From contig SKMI01000240.1 of NCBI GenBank assembly GCA_007121115.1, forward strand, positions 1 to 36,199: a stretch of 36,199 nucleotides of DNA. Direction: 5' to 3'. The translations under genes were made by a program, and so were the position numbers. The number at the start of each line of letters is the position of its first letter. The first letter of the stretch is position 1. Shown piece after piece: positions 1-10,017 of this stretch. The stretch comes from Paracoccaceae bacterium. GTDB lineage: Bacteria > Pseudomonadota > Alphaproteobacteria > Rhodobacterales > Rhodobacteraceae. The notes beneath the pieces were generated by a model. The model was not told the DNA's origin. It worked only from the letters and a program-made list of their open reading frames with translations, and made no database searches.

Positions 1-639
1 CGATCTGCCATCCGGCCAGCGTGATCGTCCCGGCGCTGAACTCATGCGTCAGCAGCGTGGGGATATCGGTGGTGCCCGCGTCCACATACATGGCGATCAT
101 CGCCACCAGCATCAGCACCGAGCCGAGGAAGGTGTAGAGGAAGAACTTGAAGGCCGCGTAGATGCGCTCCTTGCCGCCCCAGATGCCGATGATCAGGAAC
201 ATCGGGATCAGACCGGCCTCGAAGAACAGGTAGAACAGCACCAGGTCCAGCGCCGTGAAGACGCCGATCATCAGCGTTTCCAGCACCAGGAATGCGATCA
301 TGTATTCCTTGACGCGGGTGGTGACGTTCCAGCACGCGGCAATGGTGATCGGCATCAGGAAGGTCGTGAGCATCACGAACAGGATCGAGATGCCGTCCAC
401 CCCCATCTTGTAGGTGAGCCCGAGGATCCACTCGCGCTCCTCGACGAACTGGAACCCGGTGTCCTGCGGATCAAACCCGAAGAGCAGGATCAGCGAGAAC
501 AGGAAGGTCGCCACCGTGGCGATGAAGGCCAGCCACTTGGCGTTGTTGTCCGTGGCTTCGTCATTCCCGCGCAGGAAAAACGCCATGATGGCGGCGGCAA
601 GCAGCGGCGTGAAGGTGATGATGGACAGCAGGTTCAGCA

Positions 640-640
<1 letters not shown>
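1..640 (-). CDS. nuoM: NADH-quinone oxidoreductase subunit M (partial, 3' end outside window)
   Basis: Proton-pumping antiporter-like membrane subunit of complex I. Reverse translation from the ATG at 638-640 gives a hydrophobic protein beginning MLNLLSIITFTPL, and about 213 codons are present before the window edge. The stretch LIPMFLIIGIWGGKERIYA (encoded near 150-200) is a typical NuoM sequence, and GVDGIS also fits. The start codon shares one base with the nuoL stop (TGATG), indicating translational coupling. The C-terminal half lies outside the window, so length cannot be judged. Confidence 0.95.
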
Positions 641-2616
<1,976 letters not shown>

Positions 2617-2620
2617 GTCC

Positions 2621-2926
2621 TCAGCCCCTCATCACGTTTACGTCTTCGACGTCGATGGTGCCCCGGGTGCGGAAGAAACAGACCAGGATCGCCAGCCCGA
2701 TCGCGGCCTCGGCCGCTGCGACGGTCAGGACGAACATGGTGAACACCTGCCCCACCAGATCACCGAGGAAGGACGAGAACGCCACCAGGTTGATGTTGAC
2801 CGACAGCAGCATCAACTCGATCGACATCAGGATGACGATGATGTTCTTGCGGTTCAGGAAGATCCCGAAGATGCCGATGACGAACAGCGCCGCCGCCACC
2901 GTCAGGTAGTGTTCAAGTCCAACCAT
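2621..2926 (-). CDS. nuoK: NADH-quinone oxidoreductase subunit K
   Basis: Small membrane subunit of complex I with 101 residues, the usual length, and three predicted membrane helices. Visible family features are ILMSIELMLLSVNINLVAF, with the conserved Glu in the second helix, and FVLTVAAAEAAIGLAILV with a Glu in the third. A GGAGG ribosome site lies about 6 bases before the ATG. It follows nuoJ after 78 bases and runs into nuoL. Confidence 0.97.
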   Translation of the reverse strand: MVGLEHYLTVAAALFVIGIFGIFLNRKNIIVILMSIELMLLSVNINLVAFSSFLGDLVGQVFTMFVLTVAAAEAAIGLAILVCFFRTRGTIDVEDVNVMRG

Positions 2927-3004
2927 CTGGTCCCTCCGGGTTCTGACGACCCGTCCCTTGTCTTTGCATTTGGCGAAGCGGATGCGCCCGCGTCGCCATA
3001 CCCC

Positions 3005-3619
3005 TCACAGCCCCTGGCCGGGCTTCACGTCCTTCAGTTCCATCGCCTTGGCCGGGTCGCGGTGCATCTGGGCCACCACGTCCTGGCGCTTGACGTTCTC
3101 GCGCTTGCGCAGCGTCAGCAGGATCGCGCCGATCATCGCCACCAGCAGGATCAGACCGGAAAGCTGGAACAGGATGAAATACTGATCATACAGGATCAGA
3201 CCCAGCGCCTTGGTGTTGTGCACCTCGTCCAGGTCCGGGGTGACCGCCTGGCGCAGCCCCAGCGCACCCTCGGCCTGCGCCCAGCTTCCGTAAAGCAGCG
3301 CAAGCTGCATCAGCAGCACCAGCCCCACAAGGCTGGCGATGGGGAAATACCGCGCCATCTCGCCCTTCAGCGCGGCGAAATCGATGTCCAGCATCATCAC
3401 CACGAACAGGAACAGCACCGCCACCGCGCCGACATAGACGATGATCAAGAGCATCGCCATGAACTCGGCGCCCAGCAGCACGAACATCCCCGCCGCCGAC
3501 AGGAAGCACAGGATCAGCCACAGCACCGAATGTACCGGGTTGCGCGCCGTGACCACCAGAAGCGCCGCCGTCACGATGACGATGGCAAAGGCATAGAATG
3601 TGAAATCGGCGATGCCCAT
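3005..3619 (-). CDS. nuoJ: NADH-quinone oxidoreductase subunit J
   Basis: Membrane-arm subunit of complex I, 204 residues from the ATG at 3617-3619. The reading frame is open further upstream, but that extension overlaps nuoI and is not hydrophobic. MGIADFTFYAFAIVIV is the typical NuoJ beginning, with a GGAG ribosome site about 7 bases upstream. The segment IVYVGAVAVLFLFVVMMLD is the family hallmark. Five membrane helices are expected. The hydrophilic C-terminus ends near DVKPGQGL. Confidence 0.96.
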   Translation of the reverse strand: MGIADFTFYAFAIVIVTAALLVVTARNPVHSVLWLILCFLSAAGMFVLLGAEFMAMLLIIVYVGAVAVLFLFVVMMLDIDFAALKGEMARYFPIASLVGLVLLMQLALLYGSWAQAEGALGLRQAVTPDLDEVHNTKALGLILYDQYFILFQLSGLILLVAMIGAILLTLRKRENVKRQDVVAQMHRDPAKAMELKDVKPGQGL

Positions 3620-3666
3620 TGTGCTCCGATGTCCTTCCTGTCGCTTGCATGCGCGGTCCTGACCGC

Positions 3667-4158
3667 TCAGCGGTAGGGCGCGTCGATTTCCAGGTTGCGC
3701 GCGATCTCGGCTTCCCAGCGCTCGCCGTTCTCCAGCAGCTTCTCCTTGTCGTAGAAAAGCTCCTCGCGGGTTTCGGTGGCGAATTCGAAATTCGGCCCCT
3801 CGACAATCGCATCCACCGGGCAGGCTTCCTGGCAAAAGCCGCAGTAGATACATTTGGTCATGTCGATATCATAGCGCGTGGTGCGGCGCGAGCCGTCCGC
3901 GCGCGGTTCGGCGTCGATGGTGATCGCCTGCGCGGGGCAGATCGCCTCGCACAGCTTGCAGGCGATGCAGCGTTCCTCGCCGTTGGGATAGCGGCGCAGC
4001 GCGTGCTCGCCCCGGAAGCGGGGCGAGAGCGGGCCCTTTTCGTGCGGGTAGTTGACGGTCGACTTGGGGGCCACGAAATACCGCATGCCCAGCCCGAAGC
4101 CTTTGATGAAATCCACCATCAGGGTGTATTTGATGGCGCGTCCCCAGTCGAAACCCAT
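3667..4158 (-). CDS. nuoI: NADH-quinone oxidoreductase subunit I
   Basis: Peripheral-arm subunit carrying two 4Fe-4S clusters (N6a and N6b) on the path to quinone; 163 residues. Two ferredoxin motifs are seen: Cys64, 67, 70, 74 (CIACKLCEAICP) and Cys103, 106, 109, 113 (CIYCGFCQEACP). The N-terminal amphipathic segment around GFGLGMRYF probably contacts the membrane arm. Its TGGAGG ribosome site lies inside the last codons of the upstream coiled-coil gene, whose stop is only 3 bases away. Confidence 0.97.
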   Translation of the reverse strand: MGFDWGRAIKYTLMVDFIKGFGLGMRYFVAPKSTVNYPHEKGPLSPRFRGEHALRRYPNGEERCIACKLCEAICPAQAITIDAEPRADGSRRTTRYDIDMTKCIYCGFCQEACPVDAIVEGPNFEFATETREELFYDKEKLLENGERWEAEIARNLEIDAPYR

Positions 4159-4161
4159 GGT

Positions 4162-4389
4162 TCAAACCTCCAGTTTCGCTTCCAGATGCTCGACGCGTTT
4201 GTCGATCTGTCCGATGACCGAACTCAGGCCGAAGATCATCATTCGGTGGCCCTGCAATTCGGTTTCGATATCGTCGAAGCGTGTCTCCATGCGTGTTTCC
4301 AGCGATTTCAAACTGCCGCGCACCTCACCAAGGTCCTCGCGGATCAGCCGCAGTTGCTCCAACACGATGTTGTCCACGCTCTCGCCCAT
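4162..4389 (-). CDS. Small coiled-coil protein embedded between nuoH and nuoI
   Basis: Uncharacterised 75-residue protein. It is charged and heptad-like almost from end to end (for example LKSLETRMETRFDDIETELQ), and most likely forms a helical coiled coil. There is no signal peptide and no cysteine; only a short apolar stretch (MMIFGLSSVIG, around 49-59) interrupts the pattern. It starts one base after the nuoH stop, and its last codons hold the ribosome site of nuoI, so it must be co-translated with complex I genes. It is not a known core subunit. Possible roles are assembly or accessory factor, or a passenger gene; the sequence does not decide. Confidence 0.75.
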   Translation of the reverse strand: MGESVDNIVLEQLRLIREDLGEVRGSLKSLETRMETRFDDIETELQGHRMMIFGLSSVIGQIDKRVEHLEAKLEV

Positions 4390-4390
4390 C

Positions 4391-5428
4391 TCAGCCCCCC
4401 ACGGCCCAGCGGGCCCAGAAGCCGCCCGCGACCTCGAACTTGGCGAGGAAGGCCACCACCACCACCCAGGCCAGCGACAGCGGCAGGAACACCTTCCAGC
4501 CGATCCGCATCAACTGGTCGTAGCGGTAGCGCGGCGTGATCGCCTTGATCATGGCGAAGAGGAAGAAGAAGAACGCCATCTTCGCCACCATCCAGAAGGC
4601 GCCATCGGGCAGCCCCGGGATGGGCGACAGCCAGCCGCCGAAGAACAGCAGCGAAATCAGCGCGCACATCAGGAAGATGGCGATGTATTCCCCCGCCATG
4701 AACAGCAGGTAGGGCGTCGATGAATACTCCACCATGAACCCGGCCACGAGTTCGGATTCGGCCTCGGGCAGGTCGAAGGGCGGTCGGTTGGTTTCCGCCA
4801 GACAACTGACGAAGAACAGCACCACCATGGGCAGATGCGGCAGCCAGTACCAGCCCAGCACGCCCCAGCCCGTGTCCTGCGAGGCGACGATCTGGCCCAG
4901 GTTCATGCTGCCGGCCGAGATGATCACACCGATGATGATCAGGCCGAGCGAGACCTCGTAGCTGATCATCTGCGCGGCGGACCGGAGCGAGCCGAGGAAC
5001 GCATATTTTGAATTCGACGCCCAGCCGCCCATGATCACGCCGTAGACCTCGAGCGAGGAGACGGCAAAGACGAACAGGATCGCCACGTTGATGTCGGTCA
5101 GCACCCAGCGCTCGTTGAACGGGATCACCGACCAGGCCAGCATCGCCAGCACGAAGGACAGAAGCGGCGCCAGGAAGAACACCGGCCGGTCTACCCCTGC
5201 CGGGATCACCACTTCCTTGACCACGAATTTCAGCGCATCCGCCACGGTCTGCAACAGCCCCCAGGGGCCGACCACATTGGGCCCGCGCCGCATCTGGACC
5301 GCCGCCCAGACCTTGCGGTCGCCATAGACGAGGAACAGGAGCGAAATCATCACGAAACCGACCACCAGCAGCGATTGCGCCACGATCAGGAGCGTGATGC
5401 CGAGGCCCGTTTCCAGAAATGCGTCCAT
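4391..5428 (-). CDS. nuoH: NADH-quinone oxidoreductase subunit H
   Basis: Membrane subunit forming much of the quinone-binding pocket at the junction of the two arms; 345 residues. The hallmark NRPPFDLPEAESELVAGF is at about 214-231. The N-terminal DRKVWAAVQMRRGPNVVGP (37-55) and a Glu-rich third loop are also typical. Eight membrane helices are expected. The ATG at 5426-5428 has only a weak ribosome site (GGGA), but the N-terminus agrees with the family. The lipoprotein gene lies directly upstream and the coiled-coil gene directly downstream. Confidence 0.97.
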   Translation of the reverse strand: MDAFLETGLGITLLIVAQSLLVVGFVMISLLFLVYGDRKVWAAVQMRRGPNVVGPWGLLQTVADALKFVVKEVVIPAGVDRPVFFLAPLLSFVLAMLAWSVIPFNERWVLTDINVAILFVFAVSSLEVYGVIMGGWASNSKYAFLGSLRSAAQMISYEVSLGLIIIGVIISAGSMNLGQIVASQDTGWGVLGWYWLPHLPMVVLFFVSCLAETNRPPFDLPEAESELVAGFMVEYSSTPYLLFMAGEYIAIFLMCALISLLFFGGWLSPIPGLPDGAFWMVAKMAFFFFLFAMIKAITPRYRYDQLMRIGWKVFLPLSLAWVVVVAFLAKFEVAGGFWARWAVGG

Positions 5429-5455
5429 CTTCGTGTCCCGTCGCTCAGACCGCCC

Positions 5456-5863
5456 TCAGACGGTCGGTATGTTCTGTTCCTCGCAATCCGCGACGACCAC
5501 CTCGGAATCGATGGTGCGCAGGCCGCGCGGCAAAGCAGGCGAAATGGTGTAAACAGCATCCGCGCGCGAGATTCCACCCTCACGCGTCACATTCGTGCGC
5601 AAATGCCGGGCAAACCCGTAGCCGCGGATCAGCGCATACTGGGCCGCCGCACAGCGGGCATAGGCGATCACGTCCGCCTCATCGCGCGCGCCGCGCATGG
5701 CAACGCGGAAATTGACCAGGTCACTGTCCATCATGCGGGTCTCCACCCCCAGATACTCCGGCGCAAAGCGCCGCTCGCTGGCGTCCTGCGTGCCTGCACA
5801 GCCCATCAGACCGACCAGCCCGGCCAGGCCAGCGGCGCGCAGGCCGGACATGATGACCGCCAT
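5456..5863 (-). CDS. Small lipoprotein in the nuo operon
   Basis: Uncharacterised 135-residue protein with a lipoprotein signal: hydrophobic residues 8-20 followed by the lipobox LMGC, with Cys22 as the likely lipidated residue. The mature part has three cysteines (in RCAAAQ, ADCEE and the lipidated one) and no recognised domain. The ATG at 5861-5863 directly follows the nuoG stop. A second in-frame ATG four codons later (5849-5851) would give an equally good signal peptide, so the start is uncertain. The position between nuoG and nuoH implies co-expression with complex I, yet the product should act in the periplasm or at the outer membrane. Confidence 0.7.
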   Translation of the reverse strand: MAVIMSGLRAAGLAGLVGLMGCAGTQDASERRFAPEYLGVETRMMDSDLVNFRVAMRGARDEADVIAYARCAAAQYALIRGYGFARHLRTNVTREGGISRADAVYTISPALPRGLRTIDSEVVVADCEEQNIPTV

Positions 5864-7873
5864 TCACTCCGCCGCCAGCGGCGCGTTGCGCCGTGCCTTG
5901 GCCTGCGCGGCCAGTTCCCCCATCAGCTTCGAAGCGCGCGCGATCGGGTTCGTCAGGTAGAAATCCGTGACCGCATAACCGAAATCCCCTGACTCGGGGC
6001 GCTTGAGCGGCAGGGGCTGCCAGCCATTCTCTGGCAAGAGGTCGATATCGCCCAGGTGCGGCACCGCCTCGGCCATGGCGCGGCGCAGTTGCGGGACGCT
6101 GTCGAAGGGCAGCGTGGCGCCCAGTTCGGCCGAGAGCGCGCGCAGGATGGCCCAGTTTTCGCGCGCATCGCCCGGCGGGAAACCGGCGCGCAGCGCAACC
6201 TGCGGGCGCCCTTCGGTGTTGACGAAGATGCCCGGCTCCTCGGTCCAGGCGGCGGCGGGCAGGATCACATCGGCCCGGTGCGCGCCCCGGTCGCCATGGC
6301 TGCCCTGATAGATCACGAACGGTCCGGCGGGGATGTCGATCTCGTCGGCGCCGAGGTTGTAGATCACCTTGGCCCCCAGCGCGGCATCGATCCCGCCCTC
6401 GGTCACGCAGCCCAGATCCATCGCGCCCACGCGCGCAATCGCCGTGTGCAGGACCAGAAGCCCCGCGCCGGTCTTTTCGGCCAGCGCCATGGCCTGGGCG
6501 AGCACCGCCTCGCCATCCGCGCCCGTCAGCGCACCCTGCCCCACGATCACCACGCCCGGCGCGTCCGAGGCTTCGGCCTTCTTCACCAGGCCGAACAGCG
6601 CATCTGCGCCGGTTCCGGCCTCGATCACGTCATAGGTCAGGTCCACCGGCGCGCCGACGCGGGTCACATCGGCCCCCGCCAGCCACGCCTTGCGGATGCG
6701 CGCGTTCAGCACCGGCGCCTCGGCGCGCGGGTTGGTGCCGATCAGCCAGACGTGGCGGGCGTGGTCGATATCCTCGATCGCTGCGGTGCCGACATAGGCG
6801 GAACGGTTGCCCGCAGGCAGCTTCGCACCATCGGTGCGGCATTCCACCGTCCCGCCCTGCCCTTCGATCAGGGTTTTCAGCGCGAACGCGGCCTCGGCCG
6901 GGGCCAGATCGCCCACCAGCCCGCTGACCTTCTTGCCCGCCATGGCATCCTTGACGGCGGCAAAGGCTTCGCCCCAGGTCGCTGGCGTCAACTTCCCGTC
7001 CTTGCGCACATACGGCCGGTCCAGCCGCTGGCGGCGCAGCCCGTCCCAGACAAAGCGGGTCTTGTCGCTTATCCACTCCTCGTTCACGCCGTGATTCTCG
7101 CGCGGCAGGATGCGCATCACCTCGCGCCCCTTGGTGTCCACGCGGATGTTGGAGCCGAGCGCGTCCATCACGTCCACGGTCTCGGTCTTGGTCAGCTCCC
7201 ACGGGCGGGCGGTGAAGGCATAGGGTTTGGAGACCAGCGCCCCCACCGGGCACAGGTCGATGATGTTGCCCTGCAACTCGCTGTCGATCAGCGCGCCCAG
7301 ATAGGTGGTGATCTCGGCATCTTCGCCGCGCCCGGTCTGGCCCATCACGCTGACGCCCGAGACCTCGGTGGTGAAGCGCACGCAGCGGGTGCAGGAAATG
7401 CAGCGCGTCATGTGGGTTTCGACCAGCGGGCCCAGGTCCAGATCCTCCACCGCGCGCTTGGGCTCGCGGTAGCGCGAGAAATCCACGCCATAAGCCATGG
7501 CCTGATCCTGCAGGTCGCATTCGCCGCCCTGATCGCAGATCGGGCAGTCGAGGGGATGGTTGATCAGCAGGAACTCCATCACGCCCTCGCGGGCCTTGCG
7601 GACCATGGGGCTGTTGGTGCGGATCACCGGCGGCGCGCCTTCAGGGCCGGGGCGCAGGTCCTTGACCTGCATCGCACACGAGGCGGCGGGTTTCGGCGGG
7701 CCGCCGACAACCTCGACCAGGCACATCCGGCAATTGCCCGCGATCGACAGGCGCTCATGATAGCAGAAGCGCGGAATCTCGATCCCCACCTCCTCGCAGG
7801 CCTGAATCAGCGTCATCGCCGGCGGGACCTCGATCTCGCGGTCGTCGATGATGATCTTGCGCAATTCGGACAT
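5864..7873 (-). CDS. nuoG: NADH-quinone oxidoreductase subunit G
   Basis: Large iron-sulfur subunit of the NADH module, 669 residues. An N-terminal 2Fe-2S ferredoxin domain carries Cys37, 48, 51 and 66. The His-Cys 4Fe-4S motif follows with His106, Cys110, 113 and 119 (HPLDCPICDQGGEC). A further 4Fe-4S site has Cys158, 161, 164 and 208. The remainder resembles a molybdopterin oxidoreductase domain that has lost its cofactor role, as is usual in this family. An AAAGG ribosome site precedes the ATG. The upstream exported-protein gene ends 3 bases before it. Confidence 0.97.
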   Translation of the reverse strand: MSELRKIIIDDREIEVPPAMTLIQACEEVGIEIPRFCYHERLSIAGNCRMCLVEVVGGPPKPAASCAMQVKDLRPGPEGAPPVIRTNSPMVRKAREGVMEFLLINHPLDCPICDQGGECDLQDQAMAYGVDFSRYREPKRAVEDLDLGPLVETHMTRCISCTRCVRFTTEVSGVSVMGQTGRGEDAEITTYLGALIDSELQGNIIDLCPVGALVSKPYAFTARPWELTKTETVDVMDALGSNIRVDTKGREVMRILPRENHGVNEEWISDKTRFVWDGLRRQRLDRPYVRKDGKLTPATWGEAFAAVKDAMAGKKVSGLVGDLAPAEAAFALKTLIEGQGGTVECRTDGAKLPAGNRSAYVGTAAIEDIDHARHVWLIGTNPRAEAPVLNARIRKAWLAGADVTRVGAPVDLTYDVIEAGTGADALFGLVKKAEASDAPGVVIVGQGALTGADGEAVLAQAMALAEKTGAGLLVLHTAIARVGAMDLGCVTEGGIDAALGAKVIYNLGADEIDIPAGPFVIYQGSHGDRGAHRADVILPAAAWTEEPGIFVNTEGRPQVALRAGFPPGDARENWAILRALSAELGATLPFDSVPQLRRAMAEAVPHLGDIDLLPENGWQPLPLKRPESGDFGYAVTDFYLTNPIARASKLMGELAAQAKARRNAPLAAE

Positions 7874-7876
7874 GGT

Positions 7877-8314
7877 TTACCTTTCGCTCAGACGCCGCCC
7901 GATGGGCGTGCGTTCCTCGATCTGTTGACGGCCATAGGCGCAGACGGCGCTCGCCTCGTTGGGGGCCACGCCCTCGCGTTCCAGATGGCGATAGACCAGT
8001 TGGCGCATACGGTCCTGCTCGGCCTCGTCATCCACGAAGGCCTCGATCTGGGCGCGCGAAAAGCCCATGGACCGCGCCTGCCGATAAAGCGGCAGGAAGA
8101 AGGCCACACGCTCCAGCCGCCCCGGCCCGCCAAGCGTATCGCATGTTTCGGCCACGTGATGGATGATCGCTGCGGTGAACAGCGCGTTGTAGATGCTGCT
8201 ATTGCCGCGCAGGGCATCGTTGACCTCGGCCTGGGTCATGGCGGCGCTGGCCATGGGGGCGGTCAGAAGGGCGGCGGCAAGCGCCAGCGAGCGGATCAGG
8301 GCACGCGAGACCAT
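7877..8314 (-). CDS. DUF5333-like exported protein in the nuo operon
   Basis: Protein of 145 residues from the ATG at 8312-8314, chosen because GGAG lies 7 bases upstream and a clean signal peptide follows (MVSRALIRSLALAAALLTAP, cleavage likely near MASA). The frame is open to 8443, but that extension is not protein-like. The mature part is mostly charged helix with two cysteines (AETCDT and AVCAYG), which could form a periplasmic disulfide. From memory it fits DUF5333, a Rhodobacteraceae family of unknown function; this was not searched. It lies between nuoF and nuoG, and its stop is 3 bases from nuoG. Confidence 0.75.
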   Translation of the reverse strand: MVSRALIRSLALAAALLTAPMASAAMTQAEVNDALRGNSSIYNALFTAAIIHHVAETCDTLGGPGRLERVAFFLPLYRQARSMGFSRAQIEAFVDDEAEQDRMRQLVYRHLEREGVAPNEASAVCAYGRQQIEERTPIGRRLSER

Positions 8315-8450
8315 GGGGATACTCCGGATACAGGAATGGTGGAAAAGTGCCCACACCCTGCCACCCGCCCCCGGCAGCGTCACATGACGATTGCGTGCCC
8401 GCTGCGGACGCCTCGCCTGCCTTATGCGCGCCACATCCGGCATCTGCCCC
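8315..8450. other. Gap inside the nuo operon with a G-rich hairpin
   Basis: This is the longest non-coding gap inside the otherwise packed nuo operon. On the transcribed (minus) sense strand it holds a hairpin with stem CTGCC/GGCAG (8358-8362 with 8373-8377) and a 10-base G-rich loop, followed 13 bases later by TTTT. The G runs at 8350-8372 (complement) form a four-run G-quadruplex pattern. It may be an attenuator, a processing site or a partial terminator. Confidence 0.4.
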
Positions 8451-9749
8451 TCACTCGGCCGCGACAGCCGGGGCGCGCCCGGCCTTCTGGGCCTTGATGC
8501 GGTCCTCGATCTCGTCGCGGAAGTTGCGGATCAGGCCCTGGATCGGCCAGGCGGCGGCGTCGCCCAGGGCGCAGATGGTGTGGCCCTCGACCTGCTTGGA
8601 CACGTCCCAGAGCATGTCGATTTCCTCAAGCTCCGCCTCGCCGCGCACCAGCCGGTCCATGACCCGCATCATCCAGCCGGTGCCTTCACGGCAGGGCGTG
8701 CACTGGCCGCAGCTTTCGTGCTTGTAGAACTTGGCCAGCCGCCAGATCGCCTTGATGATGTCGGTGGACTGGTCCATGACGATTACCGCCGCCGTGCCCA
8801 GCCCCGATTTCAGGTCCTTCTGCAGATAGTCGAAATCCATGATCGCGCTGCGCATGCTCTCGCCGCGCACGCAGGGCACCGAAGAGCCACCGGGGATCAC
8901 CGCCTTGAGGTTGCCCCAGCCGCCGCGCACCCCGCCGCAATGCCGCTCGATCAGTTCCTCGAAGCTGATCGACATGGCTTCCTCGACCACGCAGGGGCGG
9001 TGCACATGCCCCGAGATGGCGAAGATCTTGGTGCCCGCGTTGTTCTGCCGCCCGAAGCCCGCGAACCAGGAAGCCCCGCGCCGCAGGATCGTCGGCACCA
9101 CGGCGATGGATTCCACGTTGTTGACCGTGGTCGGGCAACCATAGAGCCCCGCGCCCGCCGGAAACGGCGGCTTCATGCGCGGCATGCCCTTCTTGCCCTC
9201 CAGGCTTTCCAGCAGCGCCGTTTCCTCGCCGCAGATATAGGCCCCGGCGCCATGGGCCATGAACAGGTCGAAGTCCCAGCCCGACCCGCAGGCATTCTTG
9301 CCGATCAGCCCGGCCTCATAGGCCTCGTCGATGGCGGCCTGCAGCGCCTCGCGCTCGCGGATGTATTCGCCGCGGATGTAGATGTAGCAGGTGTGCGCGT
9401 TCATGGCGAAGGACGCGATCAGGCACCCTTCGATCAGCGTGTGCGGATCATGGCGCATGATCTCGCGGTCCTTGCAGGTCCCGGGCTCGGATTCATCCGC
9501 GTTTATGACCAGATAGGCCGGGCGTCCGTCGCTTTCCTTGGGCATGAAGGACCATTTCAGCCCGGTGGGAAAGCCCGCGCCCCCGCGCCCGCGCAACCCG
9601 GACTGCTTCATCTCGTCGACGATCCAGTCGCGCCCCTTCTCCAGGATCGCCTTGGTCCCGTCCCAGTGGCCGCGCGCCTGCGCGCCCTTCAGCGACCGGT
9701 CGTGCATCCCGTAGAGATTGGTGAAGATGCGGTCCTTGTCGTCCAGCAT
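8451..9749 (-). CDS. nuoF: NADH-quinone oxidoreductase subunit F
   Basis: NADH-binding subunit of complex I, 432 residues. The FMN/NADH glycine-rich region GLRGRGGAGFPTGLKW is at 51-66, and GAGAYICGEETALLESLEG is at 168-186. The N3 4Fe-4S cluster ligands are Cys347, 350, 353 (SCGQCTPCREG) and Cys393. Length and order are normal. A GAGGA ribosome site lies upstream and overlaps the stop of the small membrane protein gene. Confidence 0.97.
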   Translation of the reverse strand: MLDDKDRIFTNLYGMHDRSLKGAQARGHWDGTKAILEKGRDWIVDEMKQSGLRGRGGAGFPTGLKWSFMPKESDGRPAYLVINADESEPGTCKDREIMRHDPHTLIEGCLIASFAMNAHTCYIYIRGEYIREREALQAAIDEAYEAGLIGKNACGSGWDFDLFMAHGAGAYICGEETALLESLEGKKGMPRMKPPFPAGAGLYGCPTTVNNVESIAVVPTILRRGASWFAGFGRQNNAGTKIFAISGHVHRPCVVEEAMSISFEELIERHCGGVRGGWGNLKAVIPGGSSVPCVRGESMRSAIMDFDYLQKDLKSGLGTAAVIVMDQSTDIIKAIWRLAKFYKHESCGQCTPCREGTGWMMRVMDRLVRGEAELEEIDMLWDVSKQVEGHTICALGDAAAWPIQGLIRNFRDEIEDRIKAQKAGRAPAVAAE

Positions 9750-9758
9750 GTCAGATCC

Positions 9759-9983
9759 TCAGTTGTTCCGGCGGTGCCGCCAGATGCGCCAGGTGACCAC
9801 CAGCGCCCAGAAAAACGCGGCCAGCGCGGCAAAGTCGAACAGGAAGACGTAGCGCGCTTCCCAGTTCAGGTGTCCACCCAGCCATTGCAGCCCCATCCAC
9901 GCCAGCATCGCCCCCGCCATGACCATGGCGGCCAGCCGGGCCTGCCATGCCATGCGCCGTTCTTCGGGGTCCTGCTTGCGCAT
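9759..9983 (-). CDS. DUF5337-like small membrane protein in the nuo operon
   Basis: A protein of about 74 residues with two predicted membrane helices (near AAMVMAGAMLAWMGLQWL and FLFDFAALAAFFWALVV) and basic ends (HRRNN at the C-terminus). From memory it resembles DUF5337, a family of unknown function found in Rhodobacteraceae nuo operons; not searched. The start is uncertain. The ATG at 9981-9983 gives MRKQDPEERR but has its AGGAG only 2 bases away, while an upstream in-frame TTG at 10008-10010 adds nine residues. It lies between nuoE and nuoF. Its topology would allow association with complex I. Confidence 0.72.
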   Translation of the reverse strand: MRKQDPEERRMAWQARLAAMVMAGAMLAWMGLQWLGGHLNWEARYVFLFDFAALAAFFWALVVTWRIWRHRRNN

Positions 9984-10017
9984 CACTCCTCTTTCGCTCG
10001 CAGGCGGCAAGGCCCGC

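Noticed and set aside
2927..3004. Extra small gene between nuoJ and nuoK
   Set aside because: An ATG with a G-rich region exists, but its frame runs into nuoK out of phase and gives no sensible protein.
6056..8497. Plus-strand open frame of over 800 codons antisense to nuoG
   Set aside because: Composition is typical of an antisense shadow; nuoG and the DUF5333-like gene account for it.
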